Source: CAYNHQ01 sp964397255
GTDB lineage: Bacteria > Bdellovibrionota_G > JALEGL01 > DATDPG01
Direction of reading: 5' to 3'
Assembly (NCBI GenBank): GCA_964397255.1
Contig: CAYNHQ010000003.1
Span: forward strand, 186,001 to 250,000
Length of the DNA stretch: 64,000 nucleotides
In this document: positions 1 to 11,306 of the stretch, piece after piece
Layout: each line of letters starts with the position of its first letter
Position numbering within the stretch: the stretch's first letter is position 1
Made by a program: the position numbers and the translations under genes
Notes under the pieces: model-generated
Database searches by the model: none
Told to the model about the DNA's origin: nothing
The model's input: the letters and a program-made list of their open reading frames with translations, nothing else

Positions 1-1495
1 TTCTCTTCGCGCGAGCTTCAACGAGTAAATGCATATTTCTTGCGTCCTCCACAAATTGCGGGTCGGTATGCCAGATCCAAAGAGTACTCTTGGCGTCCCT
101 CGTTTTCGAAACACAATCCTCCTGACAATAGAGTTTTTGGAATGTACGAATGTAGTAGCGAACGGGAAGTTCCATATCCGTCGAAAAAGAGACAATGAGC
201 GGCCGCTCGGACGGATTAGGGAATGCACTTTCAATTTGATGAGCGATTCCACGATAATCCGGACGAGGAAAAAAACGATACGCCGACGGAAATGCGAACG
301 CCTCGACAGCGATCATGCAAAGAGCAAATGCTATTTTTAGCGACCTGTGCGATATTTTTTCAGCAAGACCTACCAAAAGTAGCAAGACAAATGGAACGAT
401 TGGAATCATGGAGTGAAGTGAATAGATGGGTCGAAGAAGTAGGCCCACGATTTCAATCACTCCGATGTAAAATAATACGAAGAGTATTGATAAAACGTAA
501 ATCGATTGCACTTGAATCTTATTTCTCCACGAGGAGAAGCTATTTACGTTAGATAGAAACACAATAACGGCAAAGAGAATGGAGTAAAGAATGAATGCCT
601 TTAATGTCAGGGTCTCCCAACTGATTGGCCCTTTCAAGCCTCCCTCCCTCCAGTTATGCAAAGGGAAATAACTCAGAAGTAGCAAGCTTACCCCAATGAA
701 ATAAAGAATGAGTTGTTGAATCCTAAAAAAGTGTCGTGTTTTCACAACAGCAATACCCAGCGGAATACCGAAGAGAAGTTTCTGAACTAACGGCCACCAC
801 TCGATATTTCCTTGAAGATGCCCTTGAGGCAGATAAAAAAGGTGCCAGATCGCCGACGGGAACCAGATGGCGTAGCATACGAGAAGGATTAATTGACCTT
901 TCCACCATTTAGTGTCTCGGTTTCCATTTCCTCCATTCACAAAAAAGAAATAAATGAGATTTTCAAAGACGATGATAATCGCACCATAGTAATGCGTATA
1001 AAGTAGCGCAGCTGATACAAGTAAAAACGCTGGAAGTGGATATCCTCCATCATTCTCCCTTACCCAAGAGGCAAACAAAAGGAGGCTTACTGTCGAGAAA
1101 AGTAGAAGAAGGGCGTAAACCCCCGCCTCCTGCGAATAATAAATCGCAAAGGGATGAAGAGCGAAAAGCAACGCAAAAAGAATAGTGGAAAACTTGGTTC
1201 CATACTTTGACGTCTCTATATATGCAACAACCACGGCGAGAGTTCCAAGAAGAACGGCAAGCATTCGAACTTGAACTTCCGAATCGCCAAATACCTCCAT
1301 CCAAATCTTCATAAGCGAGGTAAATAGCGGGGGATTCGAATTTCTCCACATCATGACCGGGAAAAGGTACGACCACGGATATTTCCCATTTTCCATGAAC
1401 ACCAACTCGTCGAACCATAAAGAAGGCTTTCCTAACCTGTATAGGCGCGCAAAAAGAGCGATTAAGAAGAGAATCGTAGCTATAATTGTCCTGCC

Positions 1496-1522
<27 letters not shown>
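1..1522 (-). CDS. GT39/ArnT-like polytopic membrane glycosyltransferase, 3'-truncated by window edge
   Basis: I translated this frame by hand: it is open from ATG codons at 1522 and 1519 to the window edge, about 507 codons, so the C-terminus is missing. The N-terminus has a membrane helix followed by SLWFDE, with the acidic pair that GT-C enzymes of the PMT/ArnT type place in the first periplasmic loop. Further on come NPPLFTSLMKIW and HPFAIYYSQEAGVYAL, which match the family pattern. Many hydrophobic segments and a periplasmic-looking tail follow. The family moves sugars from polyprenyl phosphates to lipids or proteins on the outer face of the inner membrane; the substrate here is unknown. 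Its 5' end overlaps the divergent plus-strand gene by 27 bases, and no clear ribosome site precedes either start. Confidence 0.8.
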
Positions 1523-3259
<1,737 letters not shown>

Positions 3260-3354
3260 TTAGCTTCTGGGTATATACCGGACACTTTATACCGGAGACA
3301 GGGTGAGAGAACCCGCTCAAGTGGGGCTCGGCTCTCGAAAGGATCAGGTCATAA

Positions 3355-4965
3355 TTAATTTTTATCTTTTTTGCCAGGCCGCTCGATCGCAGATTGGGTG
3401 AGCGACGATTCAGGATTGAGGGTAAGCGCTTTCTGATACCATGCAAACGCTTTATTGGGTTTTCCTTGGACTTCAAAAAGATATGCGATGTTGTAGGCAG
3501 TGGCGGCATGGGTCTTATCTACGATCCAGGCGCGAACCAGAAGATCTCTCGCCTGAGCGAGTTGGCCTACTTCAATTTGCCTCACGGCCAACCCGTTGAG
3601 CGCCTGAAGATGATCGGGTTTGATGGCCAAAGTCTCTCGAAGGTATCGGATCTCGCAAGATAAGTTTCGGTCTCTCCGGCAGGCCTTTGCGAGCCAAAGG
3701 GTAGCGTTGTCGTTGGCCGGATTGAGAGTAAGGGATGCATTGGCTAACGCGTAGTCATCCCTCCACGTGAAAGTTCGATTCAAGGAGAGAAATGCCAGGA
3801 AAGACAGATAGGCGACAAGCGTGGAGAGAAAGAGGGTGCGATGGCCACGAAGAATGTCGGCTTGTCGAAACCCTTCCGGCATCTCCTTGAGCGTCGAGCC
3901 ACATAAGAGACAAAACCCGACCAAAGGGACGTAAAAGTATCGGTCCGGGAGGACTTCCAAACTTTGCCAACCTAAAGAGACGGGGATCAGCGGCGTCAGG
4001 AATAGGCTCAAGCCGAGTAGGAAAGGGAGTGTCCTCTGACGGCAAAAAATGTAGATCACCCCTGTGACGACGATGATCGACACGCCGATCAGAACCAAAA
4101 TGTGGCCGGCAGAGTTTTTTTGCACCGCCCAAAAATCGGTCAGCGTGGGAACGAAAAAGAGTTCGAAAAAATGCGAAGCTAATTTAGACAGATTTGGAAA
4201 GACGAACAGACCGACCATGCCACCGAGTCTTCCTAAAACTATCCGACGGACTGCGAGAAAGCCAGCTGCAAGCACAGATGTCGCGAAAAATAGCGTGAGA
4301 GCCCGTAGACGGTAACATGATTCTTTCATATAAACGATCAACCCGGTGCCACATGTTGCGATAAGAACCGGAAGAACACTTTCCTTTGAAAAGAGACCTA
4401 GAATCGCGGTAAGAACGAAGAAAATCAGATTGAATTTCGACACCGTTGATTCCAGGGTTCGGATAAGAAAATAGGCGTTTGCGATCGAAAAAAGGCCGGC
4501 CAAAAGGTCGGCCCGCGCACCTATGTAAGCGACCGGTTCTACGACCATCGGATGAATTGAAAATAAAATGGTCAACGAGAGGGCAAAACCGAATCCAAGA
4601 ATTCGATCGAACATAAGAAAAACGAAGATCGCCGTCAGCAGGTGCAGAACATTATTCATAAGATGAAATCCAACCGCATCTCCGCCGAAAAGGGCATGAT
4701 CCAAGACATAGGACGTCAGCGTGAGAGGTCGGTATGTACCCGAAGTGTATGGCGCATGTCCCAAAGATTGTTGAAAATCGGTGCGAAAGAATCTCGGAAT
4801 ATTCGTAACCGATCTGATGTAGGGATTGTCTCTTACTTGATCGAAATCATCTGCCGCCCACTGCGAAAACAGGTTCGACGCAAACAGAATGGACGGAATT
4901 CCGATGATTAACGCAAAACCGAGAAATCGTTTTGAAATGTGTGGAACCGACAAGCGATCCAACAT
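3355..4965 (-). CDS. TMTC-like polytopic membrane protein with C-terminal TPRs (paralogue A)
   Basis: The protein has 536 residues. It begins with a membrane helix, then an early loop containing the acidic pair WAADDFD. Next comes YRPLTLTSYVLD with HLMNNVLH, then HPMVVEPVAYIGARADLLAG and a later SKE (FSKESVLPVL). This order matches bacterial homologues of TMTC proteins, a GT-C class which in animals uses dolichyl-phosphate-mannose to O-mannosylate proteins. About ten hydrophobic segments are followed by TPR repeats from about residue 415 (LNPANDNATLWLAKA, KPDHLQALNGLA, HAATAYNIAYLFEVQGKPNKA). It is the last of three consecutive paralogues and sits 113 bases below the next one, so it may have its own promoter. 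Donor and acceptor are inferred. Confidence 0.75.
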   Translation of the reverse strand: MLDRLSVPHISKRFLGFALIIGIPSILFASNLFSQWAADDFDQVRDNPYIRSVTNIPRFFRTDFQQSLGHAPYTSGTYRPLTLTSYVLDHALFGGDAVGFHLMNNVLHLLTAIFVFLMFDRILGFGFALSLTILFSIHPMVVEPVAYIGARADLLAGLFSIANAYFLIRTLESTVSKFNLIFFVLTAILGLFSKESVLPVLIATCGTGLIVYMKESCYRLRALTLFFATSVLAAGFLAVRRIVLGRLGGMVGLFVFPNLSKLASHFFELFFVPTLTDFWAVQKNSAGHILVLIGVSIIVVTGVIYIFCRQRTLPFLLGLSLFLTPLIPVSLGWQSLEVLPDRYFYVPLVGFCLLCGSTLKEMPEGFRQADILRGHRTLFLSTLVAYLSFLAFLSLNRTFTWRDDYALANASLTLNPANDNATLWLAKACRRDRNLSCEIRYLRETLAIKPDHLQALNGLAVRQIEVGQLAQARDLLVRAWIVDKTHAATAYNIAYLFEVQGKPNKAFAWYQKALTLNPESSLTQSAIERPGKKDKN

Positions 4966-5078
4966 TAACCTAGCCTCGAAGATACTTTCTACTTTTTTGA
5001 CGCATCGATGGGAGTGAATACGTGCTGGATGCTTCGCTTTTTTATCTGTTACCCACTACCAAGGGTAAAGGACTATAC

Positions 5079-6668
5079 TTACTTAGTTGGATGTCGTGCT
5101 TTCCACTCAAGAAGAGGGGGATAAAAAGGGTCAATTTTGTAGGCGCGTGCTAACACCTCTTTTGCTTCCGAAGTTTTCCCCAAGGCAAAGAGAGTTACGC
5201 CATAGTTAAATAGATAGCGCACATTTTGAGGCTCGCGCTGAGCGAGGCTGGATGATAAGATCTGAGCTTCCTCGAGTTTCCTCTGGTTTAGCAAGGAGAC
5301 CGCTAAATTGTTAACTGCGGAAAGGTTGTTTTTGTTGATTTCCACCGATTTTCGAAACTCTTGCTCCGCCTCCGACCAATATCCTTTGAGAGCATACGCG
5401 CGGCCCAAATTATAGTGTGGCATTTGGAGTTCAGGATGTGCGGAAGATATCGCCGAATAATAGGCAACATTGTCTCGATACGTCGGCATGGAGAATAATC
5501 CACCGATACCAAAAGTAATCACGCAAGTCGCAGTAACCCACCACCAGAGTCGTGGCCCTAAACTATCCTTGAGGGACTCTATACCCAATGCAGCCGCGAA
5601 TGATCCCGCAATAAATGGAGTATAAAAATATCTTGGACCGTGAAGCTCGGTAACCGTGATCGCGATTAAGGGAGGAAGCAACGCCGCAGCGGACCACAGA
5701 AGGAAACTCGATGCTCTAGAATGTTTACGAATGGTCAGGAGGAAAAGGAATACTGCACCCAGAACACTTAGACCTGAACAGACCATTCCGTTCGCTGTAA
5801 TCGGTGAATGAAAAATGGGAAAAGAATCCGAGGGGGAACTTGGAATCGGGAGAAGGACTGAACGGACAAAATAAATAAAATATCCAAAATGGTTCGCCAT
5901 TACTTCCATGGCATGGTTCGCGTCAAGAAACACTTTTGAACTATTCAGGAACATTCCTCGAAGGCAAAAAAATAGGACGGTGGGAACAAAATACGTCAGG
6001 CTGCATTTCCAAAAAAATCCTTTCCGGTCTTCGTTCATGGTGTAACAAATAAAGGGAACAGATGCTCCGAACATGAGAGCGACTTCCTTCGACAAGAGGG
6101 CACAAAAATAGAAGAGGCTTGCACTTGCCAAAGCCCATGCAGTAGGGTTTTTCCGCCGCACTAGACCATAAAAGGAAAACAACACCATCAACGCTGCTAA
6201 CGAATCAGTTCGAGCAGATACATATTGCGCAGGCTCGACCGTCTGAGGATGTATGGCAAATAGAATCGACACAAAAAACGCCACGGAGGATGAAACGAAA
6301 TGAGAAAGCGTGAGAAACAAAATGCCCACACAGAGGGAATGAATCCAGAGATTAGTGAAATGAAATCCTTTAGACTCATCTCCCCATAACAAGCGATCGA
6401 TAACAAAAGTGACATTGGGTATCGGACGATACGTATCAAGAGGCGCATGCTTCGATAGTTCCCCGGAGTCGACGGCATACCACATGCTATGTCGAAAAAT
6501 ATCGGAAAGTGCCTGCCAAGAATGAGGGATCTTTCCTTCTACAATCAGCTGCCGATCGTCCACAATAAATTCATTTTTCAACGCGGAAATATGGAAACAA
6601 AAAGCCGACAAGACCAGCAAACTAAAGAGGAGCAAATGAAGGCGCCGCGGAGTCTGAATGGAATTCAT
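5079..6668 (-). CDS. TMTC-like polytopic membrane protein with C-terminal TPRs (paralogue B)
   Basis: The protein has 529 residues. The family signatures are NEFIVDDRQLIVEGK in the first loop (acidic pair), DTYRPIPNVTFVIDRLLWG, HPQTVEPAQYVSARTDSLAA and LLSKEVALMFG. Hydrophobic segments run to about residue 400. TPR repeats follow (MPHYNLGRAYALKGYWSEAE, LSAVNNLAVSLLNQRKLEEA, VRYLFNYGVTLFALGKTSEA). Start and upstream stop overlap as TAATG, so translation is coupled to paralogue C. It is clearly homologous to its neighbours, more closely to C in the early loop and TPR spacing. It is probably a GT-C transferase of the inner membrane with TPRs that could bind a protein acceptor; this function is inferred. 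Confidence 0.78.
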   Translation of the reverse strand: MNSIQTPRRLHLLLFSLLVLSAFCFHISALKNEFIVDDRQLIVEGKIPHSWQALSDIFRHSMWYAVDSGELSKHAPLDTYRPIPNVTFVIDRLLWGDESKGFHFTNLWIHSLCVGILFLTLSHFVSSSVAFFVSILFAIHPQTVEPAQYVSARTDSLAALMVLFSFYGLVRRKNPTAWALASASLFYFCALLSKEVALMFGASVPFICYTMNEDRKGFFWKCSLTYFVPTVLFFCLRGMFLNSSKVFLDANHAMEVMANHFGYFIYFVRSVLLPIPSSPSDSFPIFHSPITANGMVCSGLSVLGAVFLFLLTIRKHSRASSFLLWSAAALLPPLIAITVTELHGPRYFYTPFIAGSFAAALGIESLKDSLGPRLWWWVTATCVITFGIGGLFSMPTYRDNVAYYSAISSAHPELQMPHYNLGRAYALKGYWSEAEQEFRKSVEINKNNLSAVNNLAVSLLNQRKLEEAQILSSSLAQREPQNVRYLFNYGVTLFALGKTSEAKEVLARAYKIDPFYPPLLEWKARHPTK

Positions 6669-8218
6669 TATCTCGATTCAATTTCCCGTAACTTATCCTT
6701 CGCCGGCTGATACGTGGCATCAAGCGCAATGGCGAGATGAAGCTGCTCTACGGCTTTCTTTTTTTGGCCTGTCGCTAGAAGCACGAGCGCCCAATTATAT
6801 TCATACCGCGCCTCTTTGGGTGGAAGCGTATTTAATAAGGCAAGCATCCGCTCGGCCTCTACGGCGTTTCCTACCTGTAGCCATCGAAGACCGAGGTTGT
6901 TCAGTGCCGAACGGTGATGAGGTTCATGTAAAAGAATTTCTTGATACCGATCGATGGCTTCAGCGTATCTTTCTTCGCGCGCAAGGACATTGGCGAGATT
7001 GTATTCCGCTTCCACGTGGTGAGGCTGATCTCGCAGAATCTCACGATAAAATATCTCTTCCGATCGATATCGCGGAGCGGTCTGAGCCGTCCGAAGTGTG
7101 AGAATCCCCACAAGAACCGCGAGAGCAATTCCTCCAATCTGTCTGCCACATCGGGCAATGGCAAGAACCACAAGAACACTCGCGCCCATCAGAGGGGCAT
7201 ACAAATACCGTGGATTTAATACCTCCGTTAGACTTGTCGCAAAGAATGGTGGCACCAGAGTCAAAACGATCCAAAGAATAGGAATCAATATTTTCCATCG
7301 CCTTTTCGAAAAGAGATAGATCAGCCCAAAAAAAGAACTAATAAAAAGAATGGCGCAAATCCAATCTAGCGCAGTTCCCGGAGCCCGTGTGCGCGCAAAT
7401 TCCTGCATGGGCATATTGTTCGTTGTAGAAAATATGGAGAAAAAAAACTGCCCCACCCACCGCGAAAAACCGAGAAATTGTTCGATGAGTTGCGTTTTAT
7501 CATAAACCACCTTGGGAGATCGAAGTGCATTGAGCCGAAGAGTTGCGTAGAGAAGGAGACTTCCGCCTATCGTCATCAGTGACCGAATCCAGGTCCTCTT
7601 CGAAGGAGAACGAAAAGCAGAAGAAGCAGCCCAAACAACAGGGAAAATCAATGCCGTTTCCTTCACAAATACGCCAAATAAAAATGAGAGCCCCATTCCT
7701 ACAGCGCTCTTCCAAGTGACTTCGGATTTATGAAGACCCAGCCACAGCGCAAGCAAGACAAAGAAGATCGCCAGAGAATCCGAGCGGGCGGAAATGTACT
7801 GAATGCATTCCGTCGTCATGGGATGAAGAGCAAAGAGCGCCGCTGAGCCAAATGCAACACCCTCAGGTATATATAATGAGAGAAGTGCAAACAACAGCAC
7901 CGTGTTCGCTATGTGAATCAAAAGATTCGTCATGTGGTAGCCCAAAGGCGCTTCACCCCAGATTTTTCGATCAATGAGAAAAGAGGCAGTGAGCATCGGG
8001 CGATACGTGTCGACCCTAACCGAAGGGGCACGCTTTCCGAGGTCAACGTTGTACCAAAGTTCATGTGTAAACAAATCAGGGAGATCGCTCCAATTTTGAA
8101 CGCGCTTTCCCTCGACGATCAATGGCCGATCATCCCAATAAAAACCATTGTGAAACGCATTCCGATGGATAATAAGAACCAAGAGAAGGAGAAAAAAAAG
8201 CACCCACCGGCTCTTCAC
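6668..8218 (-). CDS. TMTC-like polytopic membrane protein with C-terminal TPRs (paralogue C)
   Basis: The protein has 516 residues and a GTG start whose last two bases join the TGA of the upstream GT2 gene (GTGA overlap). Signatures are NGFYWDDRPLIVEGK, DTYRPMLTASFLIDRKIWG, HPMTTECIQYISARSDSLAI and VKETALIFPVVW. About ten membrane segments precede TPR units from about residue 405 (VEAEYNLANVLAREERYAEA, RSALNNLGLRWLQVGNAVEA, ARYEYNWALVLLATGQKKKA). Strict coupling to a polyprenyl-phosphate-sugar synthase upstream supports a role using its lipid-linked sugar product. The acceptor is unknown. Confidence 0.78.
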   Translation of the reverse strand: MKSRWVLFFLLLLVLIIHRNAFHNGFYWDDRPLIVEGKRVQNWSDLPDLFTHELWYNVDLGKRAPSVRVDTYRPMLTASFLIDRKIWGEAPLGYHMTNLLIHIANTVLLFALLSLYIPEGVAFGSAALFALHPMTTECIQYISARSDSLAIFFVLLALWLGLHKSEVTWKSAVGMGLSFLFGVFVKETALIFPVVWAASSAFRSPSKRTWIRSLMTIGGSLLLYATLRLNALRSPKVVYDKTQLIEQFLGFSRWVGQFFFSIFSTTNNMPMQEFARTRAPGTALDWICAILFISSFFGLIYLFSKRRWKILIPILWIVLTLVPPFFATSLTEVLNPRYLYAPLMGASVLVVLAIARCGRQIGGIALAVLVGILTLRTAQTAPRYRSEEIFYREILRDQPHHVEAEYNLANVLAREERYAEAIDRYQEILLHEPHHRSALNNLGLRWLQVGNAVEAERMLALLNTLPPKEARYEYNWALVLLATGQKKKAVEQLHLAIALDATYQPAKDKLREIESR

Positions 8219-8928
8219 AGAGCTAGCCCTCGCTTGCGAAACTCAAGGATTTTCCGGCTAAACATCCAAATGGTGCGAAAAAAGGGAACTTTGCTCCGTC
8301 TGCGGCTCTCCAATTCTACGGTGAATTCTTCCACGCAAAATCCTTTTTTTTGGGCTAGAAGCAGAACTTCGGTGTCCCAGGCCCATCCTTCTTCACGAAC
8401 ATCTTTTAAAATCGTTTGAATCGCGGCGCGTTGGAAACCCTTTAGGCCACATTGGTGATCACTCACGGGCGAATGAAGAAGCTGATGAATCAGGAAATTA
8501 AATACGATGCTCGCCAATTGCCTGTGGCGTGCACGGTTGAGCGGTTGTGGCGCGCGCAGCTTCGTTCCCGTCACAATCTGGATCTTTGGATTATCCAAAT
8601 GCTTTAATAGTGTAGGAAGGTGGCGAAGACTGATTTCAAGATCCGCATCGATGTACGCGACGATCGGCATCTTAACCAAGCTAAATGCTTTCGTAAGAAT
8701 CGATCCTCGGCCCCGGTTTCGATCATTTCGAAGTAAAACAGTCGTCTCGGGATGCTTGGATGCAAACGCTGTTGCGATGGTCGAGCTACGATCTTTCGAT
8801 CCATCGTCCCCCAAAATCAATTCATACGGCCGGCCTAATGTGGGTAAGAATTGATGGATTTTCTCCAGCGTTGACTCAAGAACCTCTTCCTCATTATAAA
8901 AGGGGACAACCAGGGAGAAACCATTCAC
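8215..8928 (-). CDS. GT2 polyprenyl-phosphate sugar synthase (DPM1/ALG5-like)
   Basis: The protein has 237 residues from GTG 8928. I prefer this start to an in-frame ATG at 8976 because the GTG overlaps the TGA of the M23 gene (GTGA) and the conserved fold begins at once (FSLVVPFYNEEE). GT-A features are LILGDDGSKD, NRGRGSILTKAF and AYIDADLE, the last carrying the acidic triad that binds nucleotide-sugar and metal. HQCGLKGFQR and a WDTEVLLLAQ segment are typical of dolichyl-phosphate mannose or glucose synthases. There is no membrane helix, so it probably works peripherally. It likely loads a sugar onto undecaprenyl phosphate for the TMTC-like proteins encoded directly downstream. The sugar identity cannot be read from sequence. 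Confidence 0.85.
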   Translation of the reverse strand: MNGFSLVVPFYNEEEVLESTLEKIHQFLPTLGRPYELILGDDGSKDRSSTIATAFASKHPETTVLLRNDRNRGRGSILTKAFSLVKMPIVAYIDADLEISLRHLPTLLKHLDNPKIQIVTGTKLRAPQPLNRARHRQLASIVFNFLIHQLLHSPVSDHQCGLKGFQRAAIQTILKDVREEGWAWDTEVLLLAQKKGFCVEEFTVELESRRRSKVPFFRTIWMFSRKILEFRKRGLAL

Positions 8929-9818
8929 GGGGTAGCCTGTGCGGTAGGAATTGGAGTCGCGGAAGGATAAAGCCATTTTTCCAGATCCAGAGAGACCATC
9001 GAGAAGGGATCCACGCGTTTGCCGTAAAGCTTCATGGCCCAGTGGAGATGCGGCCCCGTCACGCGACCTGTGGCTCCTACCTTTCCAATCACAGACTCGC
9101 GCAATAGCCGATCTCCCACCTTCACTGAGATTTCGGAGAGATGCATGTAGGCGGTAAAAAGACCATGGCCGTGATCCACAATGACGGTCTTTCCGGGGAA
9201 AAAGAAATCCCCAATCAAAACGACTTTTCCTTCCGCCGCCGTCCGAACAATGACGCCGGCATCCGCTTTCAAGTCGGCGCCCGAATGCGGGCTTTTGGCT
9301 TCATCATTAAAGAAGCTGCGTTCGCCAAAACGGGAGGCTGTGGTTCCGGAAATCGGAGACTGAAAATTTTTCTGAAAAAGCCGCTCATTGCTTCGCTCGT
9401 GAAACACGGCGAGAATTTCCTTGGTCTCCTTTTCCGCTCGTTCCAACTCCTTTTTCGTGGGAGCCGTGAATTTTTTATCTACCTTAAGATGCCGCTCGGC
9501 AAATTCCTTCTTGGCTACATCAACATCTTCTTTCCAAACGAGTTTGGATTTTGCTTCGGAGACTTCTACTGGGTATTTCCCAGGTTTTACTTCCAGGTCA
9601 ATCGCAGCCAGTGAAAGCCAGACACCCGATGAGCCCGGGAAGAAATCGAGAGTTTCTTCTAGAAATTTTCCCTCCGGTTTGCCCTGTGCTCCCTCGACAA
9701 CCAAAAGGAAGACTTCACCGGGTTGACAACTGCGGCTAAAGAGGGTGACCTTTGGAGAAATTTCAGCGCTCGGCGCCATCAAAAAAAAGGCAATTAGAAA
9801 AAACCAGAATGGCTTCAC
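8925..9818 (-). CDS. M23 (LytM) family metallopeptidase, secreted
   Basis: The protein has 297 residues with an N-terminal signal sequence (about residues 1-18). A beta-rich domain is followed by a helical stretch (100-145) and a LytM/M23 domain at about 155-275. Zinc ligands are visible as H178 and D182 (HSGADLKA) and the HLH motif at 257-259. H226 (AYMHL) is the usual catalytic histidine. All active-site residues are present, so it is probably a periplasmic peptidoglycan endopeptidase rather than an EnvC/NlpD-type inactive activator. It overlaps the GT2 gene by 4 bases and follows phoU after a 36-base gap. Confidence 0.88.
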   Translation of the reverse strand: MKPFWFFLIAFFLMAPSAEISPKVTLFSRSCQPGEVFLLVVEGAQGKPEGKFLEETLDFFPGSSGVWLSLAAIDLEVKPGKYPVEVSEAKSKLVWKEDVDVAKKEFAERHLKVDKKFTAPTKKELERAEKETKEILAVFHERSNERLFQKNFQSPISGTTASRFGERSFFNDEAKSPHSGADLKADAGVIVRTAAEGKVVLIGDFFFPGKTVIVDHGHGLFTAYMHLSEISVKVGDRLLRESVIGKVGATGRVTGPHLHWAMKLYGKRVDPFSMVSLDLEKWLYPSATPIPTAQATP

Positions 9819-9854
9819 CCCGCTATCCTATCATGGGCGAGTTTCACCGATAGA

Positions 9855-10523
9855 TTATCGGGATTCAGTTTGAGGGCGATGACGAATGATTTCGCCTTCC
9901 ACCATATAGACAACATCTTGGGCGATGTTCGTCGCCATATCGGCGATTCTCTCGAGCCGCCGGGTGGTGGAAAAAACGTCAAGAGCTTGGTCGATCATGT
10001 CGGGAGTTTCATGCATCATCCGTCGAAGTTCCTTGATGATGGTGCGATTATGGCCATCCACCTGATCGTCCCGGGCGCAAATGCCTCTCGCGAGTTGAAC
10101 ATCTCCTTTTACGAACGCATCCAAGGCATCCCGGACCATTCGTCGGGCCAGTTCCGCCATTTCCGATAAGCCGTTGGGAATACGAATCGGAGTATCTTTG
10201 ACGAGGTGGCTCGTTCGTTCGGCGATCGCGACCGCATAGTCGGCAATTCTCTCCAGATCATTGTTGATCTTCATGACCGCTGCAATAAACCGGAGATCCT
10301 GGGCCACCGGTTGATGAAGGGCCAAGACCTTCAAGCAGTTTTCCTCGATCTCCACCTCACGTTGATCGATGATCTCATCGTCTTCAACCACTTTACGAGC
10401 AAGATCGTCACGACGTTCATTGAATGCCACGATGGATTTCTGCACAGCCTCCTCCACCAGGCCTCCCAGAGCGAGGATCTCTCTTTTTAACTCTTCGAGT
10501 TCTCGTTGAAGGTGTTTCGCCAT
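9855..10523 (-). CDS. phoU: PhoU, phosphate signalling regulator
   Basis: The protein has 222 residues, the usual PhoU length, with two related three-helix bundles. Metal-binding acidic motifs appear as RRDDLARKVVEDDEIIDQREVEIE in the first half (residues around 40-60) and ARGICARDDQVD in the second. ERIADYAVAIAER and ERIADMATNIAQD are the paired repeats diagnostic of the family. PhoU links the Pst transporter to the PhoR kinase and keeps the Pho regulon off when phosphate is plentiful. It is the last gene of the pst set, 9 bases after pstB. Confidence 0.97.
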   Translation of the reverse strand: MAKHLQRELEELKREILALGGLVEEAVQKSIVAFNERRDDLARKVVEDDEIIDQREVEIEENCLKVLALHQPVAQDLRFIAAVMKINNDLERIADYAVAIAERTSHLVKDTPIRIPNGLSEMAELARRMVRDALDAFVKGDVQLARGICARDDQVDGHNRTIIKELRRMMHETPDMIDQALDVFSTTRRLERIADMATNIAQDVVYMVEGEIIRHRPQTESR

Positions 10524-10532
10524 AACTAAATA

Positions 10533-11306
10533 TTAGCCAAATTTTCCTGTCACGTAATCTTCCGTTTGCTTGAGTGTAGGCCGCGTAAACATCGTACCCG
10601 TCTCACCAAATTCCACCAAACCGCCCTGGTACATAAAGGCCGTCGCATCCGACACCCGAGCGGCCTGCTGCATATTATGCGTCACGATCACGATCGTGTA
10701 GCGCTTTTTTAGTTCCAACAAAAGATCTTCGATTCTCGCGGTGGATATAGGATCGAGCGCGGAGCACGGTTCGTCCATTAAAATGACTTCCGGCTCCATG
10801 GCGATGGCCCGGGCGATACACAACCGCTGTTGCTGCCCTCCGGAAAGCGAGAGTCCGTCTTGATGAAGCTTGTCCTTCACCTCGTCCCAAAGAGCGGCCC
10901 TCTTGATCGCTTTTTCCACGCGTTCTTCCATATCTCCCCCATATCCATTGATGCGGGGACCCCAAGCGACATTATTAAAGATGGATTTCGGAAAGGGATT
11001 CGGCTTTTGAAACACCATTCCAATTCGGCGTCGCAGCTCCACGATATCCACTTCCTTGGAATATAAATTCCTCCCATGAAATAAAATCTCACCTTCAGTC
11101 TTCACACCCGGAATAAACTCGTTCATTCGATTAAAGGCCCGAAGAAGAGTGCTCTTTCCGCAACCGCTTGGGCCGATGATCGCCGTAATTTTTTGGGCCG
11201 CGATTTCCAAGGAAACAGATCGGACCGCGGGATGGGATCCGTACGAAACGGTCAATTCACGGGTAGCCAAAATGGTTGAACTGGATACCGCCAGTTCGGC
11301 TACCAT
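10533..11306 (-). CDS. pstB: PstB, phosphate ABC transporter ATP-binding protein
   Basis: The protein has 257 residues from ATG 11306. This start has a good ribosome site (AAAGGAAGATGAA) and overlaps the pstA stop by 7 bases. The longer open frame upstream only reads pstA out of frame. Motifs in order are Walker A (GPSGCGKST), a Q-loop (MVFQKPNPFP), the signature LSGGQQQR, Walker B (VILMDEPCSALDP) and the switch histidine (VTHNMQQA). It powers phosphate uptake by PstA/PstC at the inner membrane. Confidence 0.97.
   Translation of the reverse strand: MVAELAVSSSTILATRELTVSYGSHPAVRSVSLEIAAQKITAIIGPSGCGKSTLLRAFNRMNEFIPGVKTEGEILFHGRNLYSKEVDIVELRRRIGMVFQKPNPFPKSIFNNVAWGPRINGYGGDMEERVEKAIKRAALWDEVKDKLHQDGLSLSGGQQQRLCIARAIAMEPEVILMDEPCSALDPISTARIEDLLLELKKRYTIVIVTHNMQQAARVSDATAFMYQGGLVEFGETGTMFTRPTLKQTEDYVTGKFG

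Noticed and set aside
5049..5068. TTACCC/GGGTAA hairpin between TMTC-like genes as a terminator
   Set aside because: No T tract follows on either strand at a suitable distance.
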